Assembly: GCF_017873395.1 (NCBI RefSeq)
Contig: NZ_JAGGKC010000005.1
Location: 62,001 to 126,000 of the forward strand
DNA from: Youngiibacter multivorans
GTDB lineage: Bacteria; Bacillota; Clostridia; Clostridiales; Clostridiaceae
Length of the DNA stretch: 64,000 nucleotides
Reading direction: 5' to 3'
Made by a program: the position numbers and the translations under genes. The notes below the pieces were generated by a model. The model made no database searches. It worked only from the letters and a program-made list of their open reading frames with translations, and was not told where the DNA came from. Positions 35,894 through 44,927 of the stretch are shown one piece after another. Numbering within the stretch: the first letter of the stretch is position 1; each line of letters opens with the position of its first letter.

Positions 35894-35908
35894 ATTCCAA
35901 TTTGGAAT
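35894..35908. promoter_or_regulatory. LysR-type binding palindrome
   Basis: ATTCCAATTTGGAAT is a 15-base perfect palindrome; a further GGAAT/ATTCC pair (35883-35898) overlaps it to the left. It sits between the divergent DASS and LysR genes, the usual place for a LysR activator site. The rest of this 348-base gap (35683-36030) is AT-rich and shows no clear promoter. Confidence 0.6.
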
Positions 35909-36030
35909 CTAGCAATGTTCTGCATTTTGCTTGAAATCTCCGTACTTAAGAAGAATTGCTCCAGAGTGTTCCCAACAGAGCTGCGCAGTAGTAAAATTAA
36001 TACTTATAAGGACAGATGAGGCAGGAATCA

Positions 36031-36939
36031 ATGATGACTTACAGCCAGGTTCACTATTTTCTGACAATAGAAGGCAGCCGGAGCTTTTCACATGCAGCTG
36101 AAGAGCTGTTCATTTCGCAATCATCTCTTTCAAAGCAAATCAAGGCTTTGGAGGAAGAGCTTGGCGTCCAGCTTTTCATCAGGACCTCCTCAAGAGTCGA
36201 TCTGACTCCTGCAGGAGAATATTTCCTCGAGTTTGCAAAAAAGTCCAGGAATGACTACCTTGAGCTTGTGGACAAGCTTTCCACAATAGATGATACAAAA
36301 ACAAGCCGCGTTAAAGTAGGAACTCTTCCCTTTCTTGCGCAGTACAACCTGCTCGGCATGATGGCAAGATTCCAGGAGGCGAATGACCGAATACATCTTG
36401 ATATCCTTGAAAGGGAGCAGAAGGAAATTGTGTACATGCTCGACAACCATGTTCTGGACGTGGCAATAGCCAGGACTGATTTCATGGATATGGAAAAATA
36501 CGAAATCAAGCCTCTCATGGATGACGCCCTTGTCCTGGTATGCGCATCAGGCCATCCGCTGTCAAGACTTGAAAATGTAAGCATGGACCAGTTGAAGGAT
36601 GAAACCTTCATTCTTCTCGACCATAAATCCACAATAAACAGACTCTGTATGGATGCATGCAGGAGGTCTGGCTTCACTCCGAACGTCAAGTACACTTTAA
36701 GCGGGCATGAGCTTCTTCTTACGATGGTATCATCGGGTCTTGGCATCACTCTTTTCCCAAGAAGACTGGTGATGAATGACGTAAGCCTTCAGCTTGCTGC
36801 TGTAGAGCTTAAGGAGCCATTGGTTTCAAGTGTTGCACTTATCAGGAGGAAAGATAAGAAGGCCAGCTTCGGTGCGGAAAGGTTCTTCACCTCATTCACT
36901 TCTTATGAGACTGTTCCCTCTCAGACAGATAATGCATAG
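36031..36939 (+). CDS. LysR-family transcriptional regulator
   Basis: A 302-residue regulator with N-terminal winged helix (TYSQVHYFLTIEGSRSFSHAAEELFISQ, residues 3-30) and a two-lobe effector domain (about 90-300). It is divergent from the DASS-ubiX-lpdD operon and probably activates it upon binding the transported acid. The ATG at 36031 follows AGGA by 5 bases; an ATG at 36016 with AAGGA close upstream is an alternative. A very stable hairpin follows the stop. Confidence 0.92.
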   Translation: MMTYSQVHYFLTIEGSRSFSHAAEELFISQSSLSKQIKALEEELGVQLFIRTSSRVDLTPAGEYFLEFAKKSRNDYLELVDKLSTIDDTKTSRVKVGTLPFLAQYNLLGMMARFQEANDRIHLDILEREQKEIVYMLDNHVLDVAIARTDFMDMEKYEIKPLMDDALVLVCASGHPLSRLENVSMDQLKDETFILLDHKSTINRLCMDACRRSGFTPNVKYTLSGHELLLTMVSSGLGITLFPRRLVMNDVSLQLAAVELKEPLVSSVALIRRKDKKASFGAERFFTSFTSYETVPSQTDNA

Positions 36940-36995
36940 GGAACCGGTTGTATAACTGTAAATGAAAATATATAAAAATTAATAACAATAAATTT

Positions 36996-37040
36996 TAAAG
37001 GGTGCCAAAAACCAGATTCTCTGGTTTTTGGCACCCTTTA
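36996..37040. terminator. Strong bidirectional hairpin between LysR and Uup-type gene
   Basis: A 20-bp perfect stem (TAAAGGGTGCCAAAAACCAG and its complement) with loop ATTCT lies 4 bases past the Uup-type stop and between convergent genes. T-runs are moderate. Confidence 0.8.
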
Positions 37041-37044
37041 ATGA

Positions 37045-38934
37045 CTATTCATTGCCTTTGGCAATTTCCTCCGCCAGCTCTTCCAGATAAGCCCATCTTT
37101 CTATCGCTTCTTCCAGCTCTGCTTCACACATTGACTTCTGCTCCGTCAGCTTGCTTAAGGCCTCGAAATCCGCCGGATTGCTTTCCATTTCCTTTTCCAG
37201 CATCGATATCTTTTCCTCAAGAGCTGCTATCCTGTCACCGATACCCTCGTATTCCTTCTGTTCCCTGTAGCTGAATTTTTTTGGCCTGTCTTTCTTTCGC
37301 TCTGCCTTTGCAACAGCCTGCGATTCAGGTACCGCCTCCAGAACCTGCTCCAGCCTTTCTGAAAGGTCTGTATAGTTTCCCGGATGCATGGTTATATTCC
37401 CGTTCCCCTCGAAATGGAGTATCCTCTGGGCCATACGGTCAAGGAACCATCTGTCATGGGATACTGCAACAACAGCTCCGCTGAAGGTATCAAGGAAGTC
37501 CTCAAGAACCTCAAGGGTCATTGTATCCAGGTCATTTGTAGGCTCATCCAGAAGCAGCACATTAGGCTTCTCCATGAGGATCCTAAGGAGCATGAGTCTC
37601 CTCTTTTCGCCTCCGGAAAGCATGCTGATCGGAGTCCACTGGAATTCCGAAGGGAACATGAATGTCTCAAGAAGCTGTGATGCCGTCGACATGCCATCGG
37701 TGGTTTCAATATTTTCCGCAGCGTCCCTTATATATTCAAGGACTCTCATGCTTTCGTCCCTGAAGGTGTAGTCCTGAGTAAGATATCCTATCCTTACTGT
37801 CTCTCCTGTTTCCACCTTTCCGCTATCCGGGTCCAGCGCACCTGCCATTATTGCAAGGAGCGTCGATTTACCGAGCCCGTTCATGCCGACTATACCGACT
37901 CTGTCGTCGCGGAGCAGGTTGTATGAGAATCCATGGAGAAGCTCAGTCCCGTCATATGCCTTGAATACTTCGTGGAGCTCAATTGTCTTTCCGCCAAGCC
38001 TTGATGACAGAGCCTTGATTTCAATTGCTGACTGCTCAGGCCTTGAGTCGGTCTGGGCAAGTTCCTCGAATCTTCCGATCCTCGCCTTCTGCTTGGTAGT
38101 CCGGGCCTTTGCGCCCCTCCTCATCCACTCGAGCTCCTTCATGAACAGCTTTCGCCTTTTCCTGTCTCCTGCCTCAAGCAGCTCTTCCCTCTCAGCCTTC
38201 AGCTCAAGGAAGCTTGAGAAGTTTGCCTGCCAGGATATTACCTCGCCCCTGTCGATCTCAAGCATCCTGTCAGCTACCCTCTCCAGGAAATACCTGTCAT
38301 GGGTAACCATGAGGATTGCGCCTTTCCGGTTCTTGAGCATACCTTCAAGCCACGAAACTGTCACATCATCTATATGGTTTGTAGGCTCATCCAGGATCAG
38401 AAGGTCACTCGGAAGGACCAGCGCCCTTGCCATTGCCACCCTTTTCTTCTGGCCTCCTGAAAGCTCCTTTGTCTTCTTGTAGAATTCAGTTATGCCGAGC
38501 CTTGTAAGGACAGCCTTGGCTTCAGATTCCAGACCCCATGCCCCCTCGTCATCCATCCTTCCCGCTAGCCTCATTACCTCATCATGCAGCACGCTGTCAT
38601 CAGGTGATTCATTTGACCTCCCGACAGCATCCTCGTATTCCCTTATTATCGAAAGGGAGCCTTCCCCGCTGAAAATCGCAGAAATGACCGTATCCTCGGG
38701 ATCGAATTCAGGATCCTGAGGAAGCACTGAGATCCTAACCCCGTTCATATAAACGATCCTGCCTGTATCAGTCGGAAGTTCCCCTGATATCACCTTAAGA
38801 AGCGTTGACTTCCCTGTGCCGTTGATTCCTATTACTCCTATCTTGTCCCCTTCTGATATGCCGAACGTGGCATCCCTGAACAGGACCTTTTCGCCAAAGC
38901 TCTTGGATATGGATTCTGCTGCAAGTATATTCAA
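37045..38934 (-). CDS. ABC-F family ATPase, Uup-type
   Basis: A 629-residue cytosolic protein with tandem ABC domains: Walker A GINGTGKST (36-44) and GMNGLGKST (near 347), signatures LSGGQKKR and LSGGEKRR, Walker B LLILDEPTNHID and LLLDEPTNDLD. The extra C-terminal coiled coil (about 540-625, rich in Glu and Lys) is the mark of the Uup branch, which binds DNA or ribosomes in E. coli. A role in translation or DNA metabolism is inferred from family. The start is TTG with GGGGAG upstream. Confidence 0.9.
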   Translation of the reverse strand: MNILAAESISKSFGEKVLFRDATFGISEGDKIGVIGINGTGKSTLLKVISGELPTDTGRIVYMNGVRISVLPQDPEFDPEDTVISAIFSGEGSLSIIREYEDAVGRSNESPDDSVLHDEVMRLAGRMDDEGAWGLESEAKAVLTRLGITEFYKKTKELSGGQKKRVAMARALVLPSDLLILDEPTNHIDDVTVSWLEGMLKNRKGAILMVTHDRYFLERVADRMLEIDRGEVISWQANFSSFLELKAEREELLEAGDRKRRKLFMKELEWMRRGAKARTTKQKARIGRFEELAQTDSRPEQSAIEIKALSSRLGGKTIELHEVFKAYDGTELLHGFSYNLLRDDRVGIVGMNGLGKSTLLAIMAGALDPDSGKVETGETVRIGYLTQDYTFRDESMRVLEYIRDAAENIETTDGMSTASQLLETFMFPSEFQWTPISMLSGGEKRRLMLLRILMEKPNVLLLDEPTNDLDTMTLEVLEDFLDTFSGAVVAVSHDRWFLDRMAQRILHFEGNGNITMHPGNYTDLSERLEQVLEAVPESQAVAKAERKKDRPKKFSYREQKEYEGIGDRIAALEEKISMLEKEMESNPADFEALSKLTEQKSMCEAELEEAIERWAYLEELAEEIAKGNE

Positions 38935-39051
38935 TCTTTAGCTCCCCTTAAATCTCTACCGTTAATTTTTCCAATACAGTACATTTTACTACGAATCCTC
39001 TGTCATTGCACCTCTCATTTGGGATTGGTATACTGTACGTGGGGGTGGATG

Positions 39052-39465
39052 ATGGATTTTCGGATCAAGAAGAAAAAGGAATATCTGATTTCAGGGATAG
39101 CATGGACAGTCCTTGCTTTCCTGGTACTTGCCTTTGTCGCAATAAGCGGTGATTCTCTTAAGTGGTATGCACTGATACCTCTTTCAGCTATTGAATTCGC
39201 GCTTGCGATTTCTGCCTATACCGCATACACAAGGAATGGCGGTGTTTATCTGAGGCTTGAGGAGAAGTCGCTGAGGGTAATGTCGTCTGTTTTCAGGAAG
39301 CCGGCCATAGCCTACACCAATATCAGGCAGGTCAGGCAGTTCAAGGACCAGGTGACAATCGTGCTCAAGGAAGGTCAGGATGTCAAGATCATGCTTGAGC
39401 CCATGGATGAGTCCGTACGAAGAGAATTCGTACTGAGGCTTAAGGAAAAGGCGGGACTCAAGTGA
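39052..39465 (+). CDS. Two-helix membrane protein with PH-like domain, unknown function
   Basis: A 137-residue protein: basic start (MDFRIKKKKEY), two predicted membrane helices (about 12-32 and 40-58), then a cytosolic beta-rich part with LRLEEKSLRVMSSVFRK and AIAYTNIRQVRQFKD, which resembles bacterial PH (YdbT-like) domains. The ATG at 39052 has GGGGGTGG upstream at a suitable distance. It stands alone between converging and diverging neighbours. Function is unknown. Confidence 0.75.
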   Translation: MDFRIKKKKEYLISGIAWTVLAFLVLAFVAISGDSLKWYALIPLSAIEFALAISAYTAYTRNGGVYLRLEEKSLRVMSSVFRKPAIAYTNIRQVRQFKDQVTIVLKEGQDVKIMLEPMDESVRREFVLRLKEKAGLK

Positions 39466-39467
39466 AG

Positions 39468-39497
39468 AAGAGCCGGATGGTAAATCATCCGGCTCTT
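39468..39497. terminator. Hairpin between convergent genes
   Basis: A 12-bp perfect stem (AAGAGCCGGATG / CATCCGGCTCTT) lies between the stops of the PH-like gene and the sigma-54 activator gene, 2 bases from each. Confidence 0.75.
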
Positions 39498-39499
39498 AC

Positions 39500-42163
39500 T
39501 CATTCATCCTTCTCGAAGAATTTCATGACAAAGCATATCTCATCGTTTGAAACCTTAACCCCATACTTGGAAGCAAAGCCTGACAGGGCCTTCTCCACAA
39601 TTTCGTACCTCTCCCAATTCTCTGAAATGTACTCATCCTTACCCTCGAAAGGAGTGACTGGCTCCCCTGAGACCAGCCTGTCTACCATGCAGGCAATGTG
39701 TATGATGACGCCTGGCAGCATGTCCGACGGTATGGGTGACTTAAGGTCGCTCCCCATACCCATGATCAGGTCGTGAACCTTGTAGTTGAGTCCGTCTTCC
39801 TTTATAGAAACCAGCACGTCCTTAAGCACCTGGTCCATATTGACGATCAGTGTCTTCAGGTCGATTTCAGCCTGTATCTCCTTAATTGCGCTCAAGGAAA
39901 GCACTTCAGTGAGCGAATATGACTTGATGTCCATATCCACTGGTATCGATGAAACGAGGCTTACTACCGGTCTCTCGGCATTTATCCTCATTACCTTGCT
40001 AATCAGGGATTCCCTGTCGATCGCATTTATCGCCATGATTTCAAACAGGTTCTTGTTGTACTGTAAGTTTGATTTCAGGAAACTCTTCATTACCTGCGAG
40101 CTTCCCTCTCCAGTAAGGCACGCGGTAAGGATCACATACCTTGATGCATGCTCTTCCTGCTGATAAAGTCCCGGGATCATGCTCTGCGGTGTGACAGCTA
40201 GAGTATCCCTGTATATCTCGTCGAGACTTACGCCGGATATCGCCTTCCTTGTCGCATCCAGGACATGCAGTGTTGAGACAAGCGGAAGTGTCTTTATTCT
40301 GACACCGAACTCCTCCTCTATCTCAGGACCGAAATTCGTCGGGCTCCCCATGTCCACCATGAGAAGATATCCTTCTGTCGTGGGATTCTCAGATACATGC
40401 TTCCTCAGCCTTTCGAATATGACCTGAGGACTAACCTCTATGGCAGCGTCTATGGGATGTGCCCAGCTTTCTCCCAGTAGCTTTGTAGCCACATCAACCA
40501 TGGAGCTTGCAGTGCTGCCTCCATGGGCGATGACAACTATCCTCACCCTGTCCTTTGTATTGATTGTTTCATCAGCCGGAAGCCAGAAGAGTGCCAGGAA
40601 TGCTGCCTCATCCTCCAGTATCTCCAGACCGGTGCTTATCCTTATCATGTTAAGGCATTCGATTGCTACTGCGTACTCTTCCGGATATTTCCTCTTAATG
40701 ACCCTTACCTGTGGATTCTCAATCTGTGAACCCTGGTTTACCCTCTGCAGGAGAGCGAACAGATGCAGTGCGAGAGCCACGAAGGTGTTGCCGTTGTATT
40801 GGATTCCGAGGCTCGTTATTGCGTGTGAGTATATCTTGTCGCTTATCTCCATGATGTCGGACCCTACGATGTTCGCAAGATTTGCCTTGGTCAACCCATC
40901 CTTGTTCTTCTCTATGTAGGTGCTGACAAATTCTGATATGTAGCCCTCCATGAGGGTGTCTATCTCCTTCTCCTCTACACCTCTTATCTTAAGCTCACCA
41001 ATTTTTCTCTCTATGAAGTCATATATCGTGTTTTCCTTGGTGGTAAGGGATTGGACCTTGCTTCCATTCCCGAAATTGAAGCTGTCTATGTCATTCTCGA
41101 AGAGCCGGTTCCAAATGTCCCTGTAGCCTCTCTCGTTGAACAGGCTTTCCTTGATATAGGGTGGAAGGTCAGCGCTCCAGAGCTCGACCTTAGATCTCTT
41201 TCCAGTCAGAAACTCCGCATAGGATTTTGCTGTGACAATCTGAATGTCGTTCTTAAGCTGTCCCACGTTTCCGGAGGTCTCATACATCAGCAGCGCCTTC
41301 ATCAGGTTCATGGACACATGTATCTCATGGCCTATCCTTGCAGCCTCTTCCCTGAAGAAGGTCTTCACAAGTCCAAGTCTCTCATCTATGGCTCTCTCCT
41401 TCAATGAAGGTATCCGAAGGGTCATTGGGATCCTTCTTGTGAAGGTCTTGAGAAGGGCTGAAGCAGGGTTTTCAGTCGTAGCGGTTATGATCAGGACATT
41501 GGATGTCCTGTCCTCCGGGTCACCGACTCTCCTGAAGGTTCCCTTGTCAAGGAACACAAAGAGAGCCTCCTGCCCTTCCGGAGGCAGCCTGTGAACCTCG
41601 TCGAGGAACAGTATGCCATTGTCAGCCTTCTCGAGAAGACCCTCCCTGTCCTGATCCGCTCCGGTGAACGCACCCTTCTTCACCCCGAAAAGTTGGGCTG
41701 TAAGAAGCTGAGGGTTATTGGCGTAATCTGCGCAGTTGAAGACAATAAAAGGAGAGTTTTTCGACTTCACTCCTGATTCGACAGCATACTTGTACATAAG
41801 GGAAGCAAAGGTGGACTTTCCAACTCCGGTATCGCCGAGTATTATACTGTGCATGCCTTTTGGCGGATAAAGGATTGCAGCCTTGGCATGGTCAACCACC
41901 GTCTTCAGGCTGGGACTCTCCTTTCCTAAACGGTCCAGCTCGCTGGTGACACTATTGTGAAGACTGTTCACATTTATGCCGGCAATGAACTTAACAGGTC
42001 TCCCTGAAAGCTTCATGACCCTGCCATCCTCATACAGCCTGTTCAGGTCGAAGCTCACATTGGCCCTTGAAAGGCCAAGTGCTTCTGACAGTGTGTTGGC
42101 GTCCACACCATCCTGGTTCTTGTATTCACATAATCTGGAATATACCTTATCTATTCTCTTCAT
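39500..42163 (-). CDS. Sigma-54 activator with PTS regulation domains (LevR/CelR type)
   Basis: An 887-residue regulator. Domains in order: winged helix (1-60, LSRANVSFDLNRL), AAA+ ATPase (about 85-320) with Walker A GDTGVGKST near 110, the GAFTGA loop near 163 that touches sigma-54 and Walker B GILFLDE; PRD1 (about 400-500, His in LALHLFALL); a IIA-mannose-like domain (about 540-670, IAHGGSTASSM); and PRD2 (about 780-880, His in IIHIACMVD). Phosphorylation of these histidines by HPr and the IIB proteins should tune its activity. It is divergent from the PTS cluster, and an exact -24/-12 promoter with repeated upstream sites is found before the second PTS cassette. Confidence 0.94.
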   Translation of the reverse strand: MKRIDKVYSRLCEYKNQDGVDANTLSEALGLSRANVSFDLNRLYEDGRVMKLSGRPVKFIAGINVNSLHNSVTSELDRLGKESPSLKTVVDHAKAAILYPPKGMHSIILGDTGVGKSTFASLMYKYAVESGVKSKNSPFIVFNCADYANNPQLLTAQLFGVKKGAFTGADQDREGLLEKADNGILFLDEVHRLPPEGQEALFVFLDKGTFRRVGDPEDRTSNVLIITATTENPASALLKTFTRRIPMTLRIPSLKERAIDERLGLVKTFFREEAARIGHEIHVSMNLMKALLMYETSGNVGQLKNDIQIVTAKSYAEFLTGKRSKVELWSADLPPYIKESLFNERGYRDIWNRLFENDIDSFNFGNGSKVQSLTTKENTIYDFIERKIGELKIRGVEEKEIDTLMEGYISEFVSTYIEKNKDGLTKANLANIVGSDIMEISDKIYSHAITSLGIQYNGNTFVALALHLFALLQRVNQGSQIENPQVRVIKRKYPEEYAVAIECLNMIRISTGLEILEDEAAFLALFWLPADETINTKDRVRIVVIAHGGSTASSMVDVATKLLGESWAHPIDAAIEVSPQVIFERLRKHVSENPTTEGYLLMVDMGSPTNFGPEIEEEFGVRIKTLPLVSTLHVLDATRKAISGVSLDEIYRDTLAVTPQSMIPGLYQQEEHASRYVILTACLTGEGSSQVMKSFLKSNLQYNKNLFEIMAINAIDRESLISKVMRINAERPVVSLVSSIPVDMDIKSYSLTEVLSLSAIKEIQAEIDLKTLIVNMDQVLKDVLVSIKEDGLNYKVHDLIMGMGSDLKSPIPSDMLPGVIIHIACMVDRLVSGEPVTPFEGKDEYISENWERYEIVEKALSGFASKYGVKVSNDEICFVMKFFEKDE

Positions 42164-42194
42164 AGTTACCTCATCAAAAATTCACTCTTAATCC

Positions 42195-42223
42195 ATAATA
42201 CATAGTGTTTTATATTGTTTCAA
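42195..42223 (-). promoter_or_regulatory. Promoter of the sigma-54 activator gene
   Basis: Minus strand TTGAAA (42223-42218), a 17-base spacer and TATTAT (42200-42195). Confidence 0.7.
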
Positions 42224-42229
42224 GTGTAG

Positions 42230-42235
42230 TATAAT
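42230..42235 (+). promoter_or_regulatory. Probable -10 box of the first PTS operon
   Basis: TATAAT lies 72 bases before the first IIB start; the -35 region is weak. No TGGCAC-N5-TTGC element is present here, so this copy appears to use the vegetative sigma factor. Confidence 0.5.
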
Positions 42236-42262
42236 TGTTTTAAAGAGTTTTATCGTTTTCAT

Positions 42263-42277
42263 ATGAAAGCGGTCATC
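42263..42277 (+). promoter_or_regulatory. CcpA cre-like site before the first PTS operon
   Basis: ATGAAAGCGGTCATC agrees with WTGNAANCGNWNNCW in 13 of 15 positions and lies downstream of the -10 box, where it could block elongation. Confidence 0.4.
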
Positions 42278-42306
42278 ATCAAAGATCATGTTCGGAGGTA
42301 GAATTT

Positions 42307-42618
42307 ATGTTGAAAGTTGTATTGTTCTGTGCAGCCGGGATGTCGACAAGCATGCTTATCAGGAAAATGGAGGATGCGGCAAGGGCTAAGAATCTTGAAC
42401 TGAAGGTAAGCGCATATCCTGAGTCACAGCTCACAAAGTATGTTCCCACTGCTGACGTTGTGCTCATCGGTCCTCAGATCAGGTTCGCCCTCAAGAAGAT
42501 TGCGGCTGAATGTGAGAAATACAAGATTCCAGTTGAGGTGATCACTCCTCAGGACTACGGAATGATGAACGGAGCCAAGGTGCTGGAACAGGCTGAAAGA
42601 CTTGCTTCAAAAGAATAG
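42307..42618 (+). CDS. PTS lactose/cellobiose-type IIB component (copy a)
   Basis: A 103-residue cytosolic phosphocarrier that passes phosphate from IIA to the incoming sugar through Cys8 in the motif LFCAAGMSTSML. The conserved IGPQIRFALKKI and DYGMMNGAKVL blocks are intact. A GGAGG site precedes the ATG. It is the first gene of the PTS cluster and differs clearly from the two near-identical IIB copies downstream, so it may serve a different IIC or a regulatory role. Confidence 0.93.
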   Translation: MLKVVLFCAAGMSTSMLIRKMEDAARAKNLELKVSAYPESQLTKYVPTADVVLIGPQIRFALKKIAAECEKYKIPVEVITPQDYGMMNGAKVLEQAERLASKE

Positions 42619-42709
42619 CAGGTATCAGGCAGTCTCATGACTTAAAATCGGCAGCCAATTTTACATTGCAGATATCATAAATCAAAAGGAAAACAAGGAG
42701 GTGAATGTA

Positions 42710-43033
42710 TTGGAAGAACTCATAATGCAGATCATAATCGATTCCGGTGACGTAAGATACCATGCCTATGAGGCTCTCACCCTGGCCAATGAAGGAAAGT
42801 TTGAAGAGGCTAGGGAAAGCATCAAGAGGGCTAATGAAGCCATGGAAAAGGCACATGAGGCACAGACATCCGTCCTGTTTAAGGAAGCTAACGGTGAAAA
42901 GATTGAAATATCAGCCCTGTTCGTACACAGTCAGGACCACCTGATGACAGCGATCTCAGAAAAGAATCTCATCGCACAGCTCATAGAGATGAGAAAATCC
43001 ATCCAGGACCTCATCGAAGCCAAGAATAACTAA
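42710..43033 (+). CDS. PTS lactose/cellobiose-type IIA component (copy 1)
   Basis: A 107-residue trimeric helical phosphocarrier accepting phosphate from HPr on the His of FVHSQDHLMTA (His73). The start is TTG at 42710, 8 bases after AGGAGG; the GTG at 42701 overlaps that site. The same TTG context is preserved in the second copy. It starts cassette 1 (IIA-IIB-IIC). It is about 85-90 percent identical by eye to copy 2. Confidence 0.94.
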   Translation: MEELIMQIIIDSGDVRYHAYEALTLANEGKFEEARESIKRANEAMEKAHEAQTSVLFKEANGEKIEISALFVHSQDHLMTAISEKNLIAQLIEMRKSIQDLIEAKNN

Positions 43034-43048
43034 AGGGAGGAACATGAA

Positions 43049-43363
43049 ATGTTGAAAATCGTACTTCTATGCGCAGCGGGCATGTCCACAAGCATGCTTG
43101 TAAAGAAAATGCAGGAGGCTGCAAAGGCTAAGGGACTTGAGGCAGATATCGCAGCATACCCTGAATCACAGCTTGCAAAGGTCGGCCCTAGTGCTGACGT
43201 TATTCTACTCGGGCCTCAGATAAGGTTCGCTCTCAAGAAGATAACCGCTGAAGCTGAGAAATTCAACGTACCTGTAGATGTCATACCACCTGCTGACTAC
43301 GGAATGATGAACGGAGTCAAGGTACTTGCGCTAGCTGAAAAGATGGCGGCTGCAAAAAAATAG
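43049..43363 (+). CDS. PTS lactose/cellobiose-type IIB component (copy b)
   Basis: A 104-residue IIB with active Cys8 (LLCAAGMSTSML) and GPQIRFALKKI. It is almost identical in protein sequence to the IIB of cassette 2, differing only at the N-terminal residue and near the C-terminus. AAAGGGAGG lies upstream of the ATG. It follows IIA by 15 bases. Confidence 0.94.
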   Translation: MLKIVLLCAAGMSTSMLVKKMQEAAKAKGLEADIAAYPESQLAKVGPSADVILLGPQIRFALKKITAEAEKFNVPVDVIPPADYGMMNGVKVLALAEKMAAAKK

Positions 43364-43381
43364 TCCATCCAAGTATTATAC

Positions 43382-43400
43382 GCAGCCGCAATAAGGCTGC
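43382..43400 (+). other. Intercistronic hairpin in cassette 1
   Basis: GCAGCC / GGCTGC stem-loop in the 136-base gap between IIB and IIC, without a T-run. A similar hairpin occurs at the same place in cassette 2; it may set mRNA stability. Confidence 0.5.
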
Positions 43401-43499
43401 AGGAATAATCCAATTTCATATACTCAAGACATCATGGCTTTCCTGAATTTTCTTGTAATTGTTGCATGCGACAAAATTCAATGTTAAGGAGAGAAAAAC

Positions 43500-44810
43500 A
43501 TGGGTGAAAAACTTGTAAACGGCGTAATGACCTTTGTCAACACAAAGGCCGTACGCGCATTGAAGGATGGCATCATCTTCACACTTCCACTTACCATGAT
43601 TGGATCGATATTCCTGTTGCTTGCACAGCTTCCAAGCGATGCCATCAACAATTTCCTGATTTCAATATTCGGTGAGAACTTCAGGACTCCTCTCTTCCAG
43701 GTTTATGGAGCGACGTTCAATATCATAGCTCTGGTTGCAGTCATAGCCATAGCATACCAGTATGCGAAGCTTTGCAACCACGACGGTCTCATGGCTGGAT
43801 TCCTGGCACTTGTCACATTCCTTATCCTTGCTCCAGGATCCAAGACTGACGCAGCATCGGGAGTCACTGTAGGAAACATCATTGACAAGGCATGGGGAGG
43901 CGGACAGGGAATGGTCGCCGCCATCATAATAGGACTTATCGTAGGTGCGATATATTCAAAGCTTCTCGACATGAAGCTCACTATCAAGATGCCCGACGGC
44001 GTTCCTGAAGGCGTATCGAAGCAGTTTGCAGCACTGATCCCTGCCGCAATCATATTCACAGGCGCAATGCTCCTGTTCATATTGTTCAACTCCATGGGCA
44101 CAAACTTCATGGCGTGGATCTACAAGGTGCTTCAGAGCCCGCTGCAGAACGTCACAGACTCACTTCCGGCAATCATGTTCCTGGCAGCTCTCGCGCCGTT
44201 CTTCTGGATCTTTGGTATCCATGGAACTACCATAGTAACGGGAGTCATGGATGGAATATTCCTTGCAAACACTGCTGCAAACCAGGCTATCCTTGACAGT
44301 GGAATGGCACTGACGATAGCTAACGGAGCCAAGATAGTAACCAAGCAGTTCTGGGATAACTACATCATCATGACAGGAACAGGAATAACCATAGGACTTG
44401 TCGTTGCAATGCTCATAGCTGCAAAGGCTGCAAAGAACAAGACACTCGGAAAGATAGCTCTTGTTCCCGGACTTTTCAACATCAATGAGCCGGTAACCTT
44501 CGGTCTTCCTATAGTAATGAATCCGCTTTTAGCGATCCCTTATATGATAATACCTGCACTGGCAGCGCTTATCACGTATCTGGCAATCAGCATAGGCTTC
44601 ATGCCTCCGTTCTCAGGAGTCATGGCACCATGGACCACACCACCTATCATCTCCGGCTTCATAGTAACAGGCTGGCAGGGTGCGGTAGTTCAGGCGCTGA
44701 TACTTGTAATGTCAGTAGTCATATACTTCCCATTCTTCAAGAAGCAGGATGCTGCTGACGCGAAGGAAGAGACTGCAATACACGAGGAACATCTTCACGC
44801 AGCAGAGTAA
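43500..44810 (+). CDS. celB: PTS cellobiose-type IIC component (copy 1)
   Basis: A 436-residue membrane permease of the lactose/cellobiose PTS family, with about ten predicted helices, that transports the sugar while it is phosphorylated by IIB. Landmarks are the amphipathic start, WGGGQGMVAAI, the conserved GIHGTTIV segment near 240 and GLFNINEPVTFGLPIVMNP near 325, which contains the sugar-binding Asn-Glu-Pro. AAGGAGAG is 5-6 bases before the ATG. It ends cassette 1, followed by a strong terminator. Confidence 0.94.
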   Translation: MGEKLVNGVMTFVNTKAVRALKDGIIFTLPLTMIGSIFLLLAQLPSDAINNFLISIFGENFRTPLFQVYGATFNIIALVAVIAIAYQYAKLCNHDGLMAGFLALVTFLILAPGSKTDAASGVTVGNIIDKAWGGGQGMVAAIIIGLIVGAIYSKLLDMKLTIKMPDGVPEGVSKQFAALIPAAIIFTGAMLLFILFNSMGTNFMAWIYKVLQSPLQNVTDSLPAIMFLAALAPFFWIFGIHGTTIVTGVMDGIFLANTAANQAILDSGMALTIANGAKIVTKQFWDNYIIMTGTGITIGLVVAMLIAAKAAKNKTLGKIALVPGLFNINEPVTFGLPIVMNPLLAIPYMIIPALAALITYLAISIGFMPPFSGVMAPWTTPPIISGFIVTGWQGAVVQALILVMSVVIYFPFFKKQDAADAKEETAIHEEHLHAAE

Positions 44811-44830
44811 TCAAAGAACAAGTTTTAATG

Positions 44831-44856
44831 AAGGAAGTGGAAACACTTCCTTTTTT
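44831..44856 (+). terminator. Terminator of PTS cassette 1
   Basis: AAGGAAGTG, GAAA tetraloop, CACTTCCTT and a run of T. A degenerate version with the same GAAA loop follows cassette 2. Confidence 0.92.
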
Positions 44857-44927
44857 CATTCCCATTTTCAGGCAACCGAGTCAAATTCCGCAAATGACCA
44901 GACGCTCTGTTCATGGCAAGCTTGACT

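Noticed and set aside
36996..37040. 20-bp perfect inverted repeat considered as an insertion-sequence end or attachment site
   Set aside because: There is no second copy in the window and it lies exactly between convergent stops, as expected of a terminator.
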